Positions 57,564 through 64,000 of a DNA stretch of 64,000 nucleotides are shown piece after piece (position 1 is the stretch's first letter; each line of letters begins with the position of its first letter). Source of the DNA: Streptomyces chumphonensis (GTDB taxonomy: Bacteria > Actinomycetota > Actinomycetes > Streptomycetales > Streptomycetaceae). The stretch is taken from the NCBI RefSeq assembly GCF_014779715.1, contig NZ_JACXYU010000002.1, positions 496,001-560,000 on the forward strand. Direction: 5' to 3'. The notes under the pieces are model-generated. The model searched no databases. It saw nothing but the letters and a program-made list of their open reading frames with translations, and was not told the DNA's origin. The translations under genes were made by a program, and so were the position numbers.

Positions 57564-58739
57564 TCACCCCAGGTAGGAGTGGAGGCCGCCCCGGCGACGG
57601 ACGTCCAGCGTGGCGCAGTGGAAGGAGCCCCCGAAGCTGTTGAAGTGGCGGAAGTCGCAGGGGATGGGCGTGAAGCCCCAGTTCTTGAGCGCGGTGATCA
57701 TCGGCTCGTCCTGACGTTCCACCACCACGCGCTGCTCGTCCAGCATGAGGAGGTTCATGTTGATCCACTTGCTCGTCAGATAGAGCGGGTGGCTGTCGGG
57801 GATCACCGGGGCCGGCGCGCGCAGGACGTCCCAGCCCCGGAAGAGGTCCGGTACGCGCCGCACTCGCTCCGGGTGGACGAGCAGCTTGCCGGGGGCCAGC
57901 GGCATCAGGGTCGCGTCGATGTGCATGGGGTGCGCGTCGTCGAACTCCATGACGTGGACGCGGTAGCGGTCGCCGAGGTGGCGGCGCAGCCACTCGATGC
58001 CGAAGGTGTTGGTGACGTTGCTCCGCTGCGCGATGATGTCCCGGCCGCAGCGGATGAAGTCCGCCGCGTCGAAGGTGGGTTCGAACTCGGTGACGACCAG
58101 GCGCGTCGGCTCGTCGTCGCCCGGCTCGGTCCACTCGTGGTCGTAGAGCTCGTCGCGCAGCTCGGGCTTGGGCCCGGCGCTCCACCTCGCGCCGCCGTGG
58201 AAGTACTCCTTGAGCAGAGGGCGGTAGGCGAGTGACTCCTGGTACCTGGACCGCCAGGCCATGGGGCACTCGATGATCTCGTCGCCCACCACGAGCAGCG
58301 CGTCCCGCGGCATGGCCGCGTACATGCCGGTGCTGGCCCACTCACCGGTGGAGTAGGGGCGGCGCTGGGGCATCCGCTCCGGACGGCGCACGGTGACGCC
58401 CTCCCTTTCGAGTATCCGGGCGAACTCCTCCAGTTCCGCTCGGGCGGCCCGGATCAGTTCCCGCGGGAACGGGCGGCCGGCGTGCCGACGGAACGCCTCG
58501 CGCCGTCCGACCGGAAGAACGGGTTCCATGGAGAAGTGCCAGGTCGGGAAACTCGCACCATCGACGATGCCGACGATGACTTCCTCAAGCGGGTCCCACT
58601 CCGTGTGGGAGCGGACCGGGCCCGCGTCGCGCTGCACATGCCGTGTTCGCTGATGCTGTGTGCCCAACCCGGATTTCTCCGGTACAGGATCATCCCATTC
58701 CACTTGATGTTCCTCGCCCAAGAGGTGCACGGAATTCAT
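57564..58739 (-). CDS. Amidinotransferase (glycine/arginine amidinotransferase family)
   Basis: The 391-residue enzyme belongs to the AGAT/StrB1 family, which moves the amidino group of L-arginine to an amine and makes a guanidine. The catalytic triad is visible: D227 in TFDAADFIRCG, H273 in HPMHIDATL and C375 in GGSFHCATL. EWDPLEEVIVGIVDG near residue 47 and NVTNTFGIEWLRRHLG are further family blocks. The acceptor is not readable from sequence; lysine, glycine or another amino acid is possible. As the first gene of the minus-strand arm it probably supplies a guanidino building block to the NRPS. The first 40 residues are unlike the family, so the start could be later. Confidence 0.9.
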   Translation of the reverse strand: MNSVHLLGEEHQVEWDDPVPEKSGLGTQHQRTRHVQRDAGPVRSHTEWDPLEEVIVGIVDGASFPTWHFSMEPVLPVGRREAFRRHAGRPFPRELIRAARAELEEFARILEREGVTVRRPERMPQRRPYSTGEWASTGMYAAMPRDALLVVGDEIIECPMAWRSRYQESLAYRPLLKEYFHGGARWSAGPKPELRDELYDHEWTEPGDDEPTRLVVTEFEPTFDAADFIRCGRDIIAQRSNVTNTFGIEWLRRHLGDRYRVHVMEFDDAHPMHIDATLMPLAPGKLLVHPERVRRVPDLFRGWDVLRAPAPVIPDSHPLYLTSKWINMNLLMLDEQRVVVERQDEPMITALKNWGFTPIPCDFRHFNSFGGSFHCATLDVRRRGGLHSYLG

Positions 58740-59135
58740 CGGCCTGAAGCGGAAACCTGGCGGGAGGCGGGAACGTCGGCTGAGTCACTGCCGGAAGGGG
58801 CTGGTCAGGCCCTGTCCGTTCACAGTCCCCCGTCTAAACTCCTACGCGTGACAGTTGACTACGATGCATTGCTCCTGGCATCTTCGTCAACCCCGCGGTC
58901 GTTGTCGCGAGCAACGCTTGTCGTGGCGACCCGGGATGGGGGAGCATTGCACCGTGGCGGGCTTCCCGCGCCCCGGGACAAACGGGCCCGAGCCCCCGCT
59001 CGAAGATCATGCGCAACCGGCCCGGTTCACGAGAGGACCGCGTACTGGCCGGGCAACACCGAGAAACGATCAACGGCTCTCAAGATCCTGTTGGATCGTG
59101 GACCTGCGCGACTCAAAACTCTGGGGGAAATCGGT
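58740..59135. promoter_or_regulatory. Divergent control region of the biosynthetic cluster
   Basis: This 396-base gap separates the two arms of the cluster and has lower GC and no credible gene. It must hold the promoters of both arms. A possible -35 TTGACT at 58855-58860 reads toward the plus-strand operon, but no good -10 pairs with it. A gggggaa 7 bases before 59136 is the ribosome site of the methyltransferase gene. No repressor palindrome was recognised. Confidence 0.5.
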
Positions 59136-60134
59136 ATGACTACCGGTGACGCCGAATCGGCGGTGGCCCGTATCTTCAATGCGTCAGTGGCCGCCTCGGC
59201 GGTGAGTGCGGCGTGGGAGATCGGCGCGTTGGACGAGTTATCCGGCCACGGCGTTCTCGACGTCAACAAGTTCGCATCCGAAAGACATCTCGACCCCACG
59301 GCGGCACTCGCTCTCTTCCGGGCGTTGGCCGCCGTCGGCATAGTGGAACGTGACGACGTGAAGATCGTTCCTGCCGCCCATTTCGCCGAGGTCTACCGAG
59401 CCCGTTCCTTCTTCCACTGGCTCTCCCGGGGGAGCGCCGACCTGTTCCGCCGGATGCCGGAGGTCCTGGTCGCCGAGAACAGGGTGGGGGACTTCCGACG
59501 ACGGGACAGCGCGGCCATCGCGTACGCCTGCCGGGAGATCAGCACCTTCTGCTACGACCCCTGGTTCCGCAAGGCGGTCGACGGTCTGGACTTCGAGGTC
59601 ACCGCCGTCGCGGACCTGGGGTGCGGTAGCGGCGAACGCGTGCTGCAACTTCTTCGCCGCTTTCCCACGGCGCGGGGAGTGGGCGTCGACATCGCCCGCC
59701 CCGCCCTGACGTCGGCCGCCGACGCGGCCGCCGCGGCCGAACTGGCGGACCGTGTCCTCTTCGTGGAAGCGGACGTGCTCGCGATGGAAGCCCGTGAGGA
59801 GTTCCTGGGCGTGGAACTCCTCACCTCCTTCATGATGGGCCACGACTTCTGGCCGCGGCAGAGCTGCGTGGCCACGCTGCAACGGCTGCGCGAGCTGTTT
59901 CCGGAGACCCGACGTTTCCTCCTCGGTGACGCCACCCGCACGGTGGGCATTCCGGACGACGAACTGCCGGTGTTCACTCTGGGATTCGAGGTCGCGCACG
60001 ACCTCATGGGCACCTTTATTCCCACGGTCGCGGACTGGGAGTCCGTCTTCGAGGAAGGCGGCTGGCTCCTGCGCCGCAAGCACACGATCGATCTCGCGGT
60101 CGGAGAGGTGATCTTCGAACTGGAACAGCTCTGA
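59136..60134 (+). CDS. LmbW-like SAM-dependent C-methyltransferase
   Basis: The 332-residue class I methyltransferase has a helical N-terminal domain (SVAASAVSAAWEIGALDE) and the SAM-binding motif AVADLGCGSGERVLQLL at about 162-178. It ends with the family block FEEGGWLLRRKHTIDLAVGE. In alkylproline pathways this enzyme (LmbW, HrmC type) methylates a carbon of the ring-opened intermediate to lengthen the side chain to three carbons. The role is inferred mainly from the five neighbouring genes. Codon 35 is TTA (59238-59240), so full translation should need the bldA leucyl-tRNA. The open frame continues upstream without a ribosome site; the ATG at 59136 is preferred. Confidence 0.85.
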   Translation: MTTGDAESAVARIFNASVAASAVSAAWEIGALDELSGHGVLDVNKFASERHLDPTAALALFRALAAVGIVERDDVKIVPAAHFAEVYRARSFFHWLSRGSADLFRRMPEVLVAENRVGDFRRRDSAAIAYACREISTFCYDPWFRKAVDGLDFEVTAVADLGCGSGERVLQLLRRFPTARGVGVDIARPALTSAADAAAAAELADRVLFVEADVLAMEAREEFLGVELLTSFMMGHDFWPRQSCVATLQRLRELFPETRRFLLGDATRTVGIPDDELPVFTLGFEVAHDLMGTFIPTVADWESVFEEGGWLLRRKHTIDLAVGEVIFELEQL

Positions 60135-60185
60135 CCGGAACGGTCCTCACCACGGCCGCACCCACCGGACCGCCGAAGGAGAATC

Positions 60186-60677
60186 ATGAAGGCCCAGCCG
60201 GTTCCGCCGGTTCCTCCTCTCCCCCACACGTACCTTCACCACATCGCGGTGCAGACGACCGACCTCGACAACTGCACCACCTGGTACCGCGACTTCCTCG
60301 GCTGCCGGCGCACCTGGGCGACGGACCGTTTCTCCGACCTGACGGTGAGCCGCCTGCCGGGCATCGTGCGCATGGCCGAACTGGCCTGCGGAGAAACCCG
60401 CTTCCATCTTTTCGAAAGCACGGCCTCGGGTAAAGGCCGGCCCCGCCCGCACGAGACGCAGTTCCAGCACGTCTGCATGGCCGTCGATTCTCCGAAGGCC
60501 CTGCGCCGTCAGCGCGAGCACTGGTGGGAACTGGCTCGTTCCGGCAGGTACGCGTTCTCCGTGCCGGACCCGCCCACCGAAATCGTCATGGACGACGACG
60601 GAGTGGAGAGCTTCTACTGCCTCGACGTCAACGGCCTGGAGTTCGAGTTCACCCACCTCCCGGTGGGCGCCTCGTGA
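60186..60677 (+). CDS. LmbB1-like L-DOPA 2,3-dioxygenase (VOC fold)
   Basis: The 163-residue protein is a single vicinal-oxygen-chelate domain. Likely metal ligands are a His in LHHIAVQT (18/19), H95 in QFQHVCMAV and a Glu in NGLEFEFTHL (152/154). In the lincomycin pathway LmbB1 of this fold cleaves L-DOPA at the 2,3 bond, after which the product cyclises to a pyrroline. Its gene overlaps the tyrosine hydroxylase gene (GTGA), as expected for consecutive steps. A generic glyoxalase or resistance protein is the alternative, but the neighbouring genes argue against it. Confidence 0.85.
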   Translation: MKAQPVPPVPPLPHTYLHHIAVQTTDLDNCTTWYRDFLGCRRTWATDRFSDLTVSRLPGIVRMAELACGETRFHLFESTASGKGRPRPHETQFQHVCMAVDSPKALRRQREHWWELARSGRYAFSVPDPPTEIVMDDDGVESFYCLDVNGLEFEFTHLPVGAS

Positions 60678-61624
60678 CCCCCGGTTCCGCGGCGGCCCTC
60701 GCCCTGCCCGGCACCGGAGGCTGGGACTTCAGCGACTACCCCTACGGCCTGGAGCCGCTGACCCTCCCGCACCCCGGGGAGCCGTACGCCCCGAACGGAT
60801 GCGTTCGGCACGCCGACGTGCGGCAGGTGTGCCGGGACCTGCGCGCCCGCGCCCAGGAGGGACTCGACGGCCCCCGGCCCGCCGCCGGGTTCACACTGGA
60901 GCGGTTGTTCTGGTTCCGCTGGATCACCGGGCACCAGATCTCCTTCGTCATCTGGCGGCTGCTCGCCGACGCGCTGGCCCGGCTCTCCGCGGGAGAGGGC
61001 GACCGGGAGGAGCTGTCGGCGGAGATCACCCAGCACGTCCGCGGGTACTGCGGAATGCTGCTCTACACCGGCTCCTGTGATCGCGCCGTCTACAACGGCA
61101 CCATCCGGCCGAGCATGTACCGCCTGCACAGCACCTTCAGCGGCACGTGGGCCCCCGACTACCCGGCCGTGCGCAGCCTCTTCCGCGGGCGGAAGGTGCC
61201 GCCCGTCGCGGCTTCGCAGGTCGACGCGCTGGTGCGGGAGGTGCGCCTCAGCAGCCGCATCCACCTCGGCGTGGCCTCCAAGCTCGTCACCGGAGGGCGC
61301 TCCCTCCTCCAGCGGTCCATCGCCGACCGGGACACCGTCCAGCCGCGGATGTGGGGCGCCGTCTTCGACTGCTACTTCCTGACCCTGCGCGCCCCGGTCT
61401 CGTCGTCCGAGGTCGCCTCACAGCTCCTGCGCAGGCAGAAGGCCGTCGTGCTGGACCTGATCGCGAACGGCCTCTACCCCGCCGCGGGCAACGACGAGGT
61501 CCCGAAGGAACTGCGGCAACCGGACGTCCTCGCGTGTGAGGAGGACCTGACCGAGTCCCTCTTCCGGATCGCCCGCCTGTCCGCCGGGCTGCCCCTCGAC
61601 CGCGCACGGGCGTCGGCCCGGTGA
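60674..61624 (+). CDS. LmbB2-like heme-dependent L-tyrosine 3-hydroxylase
   Basis: The 316-residue protein resembles the PrnB/TDO-like family that includes LmbB2, Orf13 and SibU, which hydroxylate L-tyrosine to L-DOPA using a histidine-ligated heme and peroxide. Characteristic segments are LERLFWFRWITGHQISFVIW, YCGMLLYTGSCDRAVYNGTI and MYRLHSTFSGTWAPDYPAV. VRLSSRIHLGVASKLV offers H197 as candidate axial ligand. The GTG overlaps the upstream dioxygenase gene and its stop overlaps the next gene, so the steps are tightly coupled. It begins the alkylproline pathway. Confidence 0.85.
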   Translation: MTPGSAAALALPGTGGWDFSDYPYGLEPLTLPHPGEPYAPNGCVRHADVRQVCRDLRARAQEGLDGPRPAAGFTLERLFWFRWITGHQISFVIWRLLADALARLSAGEGDREELSAEITQHVRGYCGMLLYTGSCDRAVYNGTIRPSMYRLHSTFSGTWAPDYPAVRSLFRGRKVPPVAASQVDALVREVRLSSRIHLGVASKLVTGGRSLLQRSIADRDTVQPRMWGAVFDCYFLTLRAPVSSSEVASQLLRRQKAVVLDLIANGLYPAAGNDEVPKELRQPDVLACEEDLTESLFRIARLSAGLPLDRARASAR

Positions 61625-62523
61625 GCGGGCTGCGACACGGCGTGGTCCTGCTGCCCGAGCACCGATGGGCGCGGGCCCGGGAACTGTGGGCGCGGGCGGA
61701 GACCTTCGGATTCGACCACGCGTGGACCTACGACCACCTCATGTGGCGCACCCTGCGCGACAAGCCGTGGTTCGGCACGGTGCCCACGCTCACGGCGGCG
61801 GCGACGGCCACGTCGCGCATCCGGCTGGGCACCCTGGTGGCCAGCCCGGCCTTCCGGCATCCGGTGACGTTCGCCAAGGAGCTGACGGCGCTCGACGACA
61901 TCTCGGGCGGCCGGCTCGTCTGCGGGCTGGGCGCCGGATCGGGCGGCCACGACGAGGAGGTGCTGGGCTCGAAGCCGCTCTCGCCCGCCCGGCGGGCCGA
62001 GCGATTCGAGGAGTTCGTCGAGCTGACCGACCGGCTGCTGCGGTCGCCGGTGACGGACTACGCGGGCAGGTACTTCACGGCCGTCGACGCGCGTACCGTC
62101 CCCGGCAGCGTGCAGCGGCCGCGGGTGCCGTTCGCCGTCGCCGCCACCGGCCCACGCGGCATGCGCCTGGCGGCCCGGTACGCCGACATCTGGGTGACGG
62201 CCGGGCGGCCCGGCTGGGGTGAACCCGAGCGCTACGACAGGGCCCTCCCCCACCTGGCGGGCCAGGTGCGCGCGATGGAGGAGGCGTGCGCCGCCGTCGG
62301 ACGCGACCCCTCCACGGTGCGTCGCCTGGTGGTGACCGGGGCGATGATCCGCGACGTCTCCGACTCCGTCTCCGCCTACCGGGACGCCTGCGGACTGTTC
62401 GAGGCCGCCGGCTTCACCGACGTCGTCCTCCACTGGCCACGCGACGGCTTCCCCTACCAGGGCCGCATCGAGGTGCTGGAGGACATCGCCCACACCGTGC
62501 TCGCACCCGGAGGTGCCGCGTGA
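61621..62523 (+). CDS. LmbY-like F420-dependent reductase (luciferase-like fold)
   Basis: The 300-residue TIM-barrel protein belongs to the luciferase-like monooxygenase/F420-oxidoreductase family: GFDHAWTYDHLMWRTL at strand two, TSRIRLGTLVASPAFRHPVT, SGGRLVCGLGAGSGGHDEEV and AATGPRGMRLAARYADIWVT. In the lincomycin pathway LmbY reduces the dehydroproline ring with F420H2, the final step giving a saturated 4-alkylproline. Its presence predicts a saturated ring here. The gene overlaps both neighbours by four bases. A flavin-dependent oxygenase cannot be excluded from sequence alone. Confidence 0.85.
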   Translation: MSGLRHGVVLLPEHRWARARELWARAETFGFDHAWTYDHLMWRTLRDKPWFGTVPTLTAAATATSRIRLGTLVASPAFRHPVTFAKELTALDDISGGRLVCGLGAGSGGHDEEVLGSKPLSPARRAERFEEFVELTDRLLRSPVTDYAGRYFTAVDARTVPGSVQRPRVPFAVAATGPRGMRLAARYADIWVTAGRPGWGEPERYDRALPHLAGQVRAMEEACAAVGRDPSTVRRLVVTGAMIRDVSDSVSAYRDACGLFEAAGFTDVVLHWPRDGFPYQGRIEVLEDIAHTVLAPGGAA

Positions 62524-63386
62524 TCCCCTACGAGGTGGTCGACATGTTCACCGACCGCCCCTTCGCCGGCAGCACCCTGGCGGTCGTCCCGGATGCCGAC
62601 GGCCTGTCCACCGCGTCCATGGGCGCGATCGCCGCGGAGCTGGGCGCCGTGGAGACGGCGTTCGTGCTGCCGGCCACGGCACCGGACGCCACCTACCGGG
62701 TCCGGGTGTTCACCCCCACCGCGGAATCCTCCGGGGGAGGCCACTCCTGTGTCGGCACGGCGGCGACGCTGGTACGGGTCGGTGCCGTCCCGGCCGGGCG
62801 GGTGGTCCAGGAATGCGGGCCGGCCCGGCACGTACTGACCGCACAGGCCGACCGTGCGACGCTCACCCTCACCGGGCCGGCTCCGGGTGCCGACCTCGAC
62901 CCGGCACCGCTGCTCGCGGCGGTCGGTCTCGCCGCTGGGGACGCGTCCGGTGGGAAACCCCGCGCCGAAGGCTTCGGAACCCCCTTCGCCTTCCTGCCGG
63001 TACGGGAGGCGGCTCTCCTCCGGGCGGAGCCGGACCCGGCCCGGATGGCCGCCGCCGCACTCCCCGCGCTGTGCCTCCTGCACTGGGACGGCTCCCGGCG
63101 CACCGCCCGCACCCGGCTCTTCGCACCCGGCTTCGGCATCGCCGAGGACCCGGCGTGCGCACCGGTGGCCGCCGCCCTCGGACTGTGGCTGGCCGGGACC
63201 GACCGACTGCCCAATGCGGAGGGCAGCCACACCTACACGCTCCGCCAGGGCGCCGAAGCCGGCCGGCCGGCCCTGCTGACGTGCACGCTCACGGTGTCGA
63301 ACGGCTCCCCTGCGCAAGCCGCCGTGACAGGCCGTGTGACGGCGGTCGCCCACGGCCGGATCACCGCCCCGCACACCGTCCGGTGA
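62520..63386 (+). CDS. LmbX-like isomerase (PhzF family)
   Basis: The 288-residue protein is a PhzF/DAP-epimerase-fold member: VVDMFTDRPFAGSTLAVV at the N-terminus, the catalytic Glu E45 in LGAVETAFVL, GGGHSCVGTAA in the first domain and GFGIAEDPACAPVAAAL in the second. In alkylproline pathways LmbX isomerises a diene intermediate. The GTG overlaps the reductase stop codon. A 21-base gap with ccagggaagg separates it from the gamma-glutamyltransferase gene. Confidence 0.88.
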   Translation: MIPYEVVDMFTDRPFAGSTLAVVPDADGLSTASMGAIAAELGAVETAFVLPATAPDATYRVRVFTPTAESSGGGHSCVGTAATLVRVGAVPAGRVVQECGPARHVLTAQADRATLTLTGPAPGADLDPAPLLAAVGLAAGDASGGKPRAEGFGTPFAFLPVREAALLRAEPDPARMAAAALPALCLLHWDGSRRTARTRLFAPGFGIAEDPACAPVAAALGLWLAGTDRLPNAEGSHTYTLRQGAEAGRPALLTCTLTVSNGSPAQAAVTGRVTAVAHGRITAPHTVR

Positions 63387-63407
63387 CTCTCCAGGGAAGG
63401 AACCCCT

Positions 63408-64000
63408 GTGCCGCTCCGCCCCGAACTGCACGGCACCCACGGCGCCGTCTCCTCCACCCACTGGCTCGCCTCGGCGACGGGAATGGCGATGCTCGACCGC
63501 GGCGGCAACGCCTTCGACGCCGCGACGGCCGCCGCCCTCGTCATCCAGGTCGTGGAACCCCACCTCAACGGCCCCGGCGGGGACGCCCCGATCCTGATCC
63601 ACCACGCGGCGAGCGGCAGGGTGGAGGTCGTCTGCGGGCAGGGTCCGATGCCCGCGGCGGCCACCGCCCACGCCTTCCGGCAACGAGGGCTGGACGCCGT
63701 CCCCGGCTCGGGCCTGTTGGCGGCGTGCGTGCCGGGCGCGTTCGGCGCGTGGATGCGGCTCCTGCGTGACCGTGGGCGCCTGCGGGTCGAGGACGTGCTG
63801 CTGCCCGCCATCGGGTACGCCGAGGACGGGTATCCGCTGCTGCCCAAGGCCGCCGAGATGATCAGCGTGATGGCTCCGCTGTTCCGGGACGAGTGGACCG
63901 AGTCCGGCCGCACCTACCTCGACCACGGCACCGCACCGGCGGCCGGGTCCCGGATGCGCAACCCCGCCCTGGCACGAACGTTCCGACGCATCCTGGCCGA
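63408..64000 (+). CDS. LmbA-like gamma-glutamyltransferase homologue, N-terminal part
   Basis: The GTG at 63408 (ribosome site agggaagg 8 bases upstream) opens a frame of about 197 codons that runs off the window. The visible part matches the large subunit of gamma-glutamyltransferases: GAVSSTHWLASATGMAMLDR, GGNAFDAATAAALVIQVVEP, HLNGPGGDAPILIH and AACVPGAFGAWMRLL. In 4-alkylproline biosynthesis the Ntn-hydrolase homologue LmbA cleaves a C-C bond to shorten the side chain, as reported for lincomycin and PBDs. The catalytic Thr and small subunit lie outside the window. Confidence 0.88.
   Translation, partial: MPLRPELHGTHGAVSSTHWLASATGMAMLDRGGNAFDAATAAALVIQVVEPHLNGPGGDAPILIHHAASGRVEVVCGQGPMPAAATAHAFRQRGLDAVPGSGLLAACVPGAFGAWMRLLRDRGRLRVEDVLLPAIGYAEDGYPLLPKAAEMISVMAPLFRDEWTESGRTYLDHGTAPAAGSRMRNPALARTFRRILA

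Larger units (their letters stand above)
46691..64000. other. Biosynthetic gene cluster: NRPS with 4-alkylproline pathway (continues beyond window)
   Basis: A left arm on the minus strand (amidinotransferase, MbtH, two NRPSs) and a right arm on the plus strand (six alkylproline enzymes) diverge from 58740-59135. The left boundary is the murA2 gene. The right boundary is outside the window because the gamma-glutamyltransferase gene is cut. No regulator, transporter or resistance gene of the cluster is visible yet. See individual genes for evidence and findings for the predicted product class. Confidence 0.85.

Noticed and set aside
46691..64000. Pyrrolobenzodiazepine or lincosamide cluster
   Set aside because: No anthranilate-forming genes, no reductive release domain, no lincosamine or ergothioneine genes are in the window; the NRPS has three modules and a thioesterase. 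The right flank is unseen, so this is rejected only for the visible part.

Overview
This is high-GC DNA with GTG/ATG starts, GC-rich third codon positions and many stop/start overlaps. That points to a Streptomyces (or close relative) chromosome. From memory, the gene order treY/Z ... hemE-hemY-hemQ ... fadAB ... dxs - xylFGH - ROK - ngcEFG - acnA - murA2 resembles the conserved core of S. coelicolor around SCO5998-SCO6041. No database was consulted.

Bases 1-26300 hold housekeeping and small accessory genes. They start with a trehalose-from-glycogen block: the end of a TreX/GlgX-type debranching enzyme, then treZ and treY, with a DUF1707-FHA protein between the last two. Next come murC-msrB, a two-component system divergent from a two-gene ABC exporter, a RibD-type reductase, zapE and a secreted polysaccharide deacetylase. 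The coproporphyrin-type heme genes hemE-hemY-hemQ follow. Then come DUF3000, a LuxR-type regulator, rnd, the fadA-fadB beta-oxidation pair, galE and a NYN/PIN-like gene.

Bases 26300-38800 are almost all on the minus strand: a GT39-type membrane protein, dxs, an XylFGH-type sugar ABC transporter, a ROK regulator (Rok7B7-like) and an NgcEFG-type GlcNAc/chitobiose ABC transporter with a DasR-type operator upstream of ngcE. Bases 38900-41880 form a small accessory patch: a decayed IS1182-type transposase, a TTA-containing aldo/keto reductase and a non-coding stretch with one solitary CRISPR-like repeat. Aconitase (acnA) and an unusual HTH-MurA fusion (murA2) complete the core.

From 46691 to the right edge lies a biosynthetic gene cluster that runs out of the window. 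On the minus strand are an amidinotransferase, an MbtH protein and two NRPSs (C-A-T-C-A-T and C-A-T-TE). Divergent from these, on the plus strand, is a tightly coupled operon encoding homologues of all six enzymes of the 4-alkyl-L-proline pathway of lincomycin and the pyrrolobenzodiazepines: LmbW-like C-methyltransferase, LmbB1-like dioxygenase, LmbB2-like tyrosine hydroxylase, LmbY-like reductase, LmbX-like PhzF protein and LmbA-like gamma-glutamyltransferase. The set is the same as for 4-propylproline, but it is paired with a three-module NRPS and a guanidine-forming enzyme. The predicted product is a guanidine-bearing small peptide containing 4-propylproline or a relative. This fits neither lincosamides, PBDs nor hormaomycin as I know them, and it is the main discovery candidate here. 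A TTA codon early in the methyltransferase suggests bldA control of the operon.
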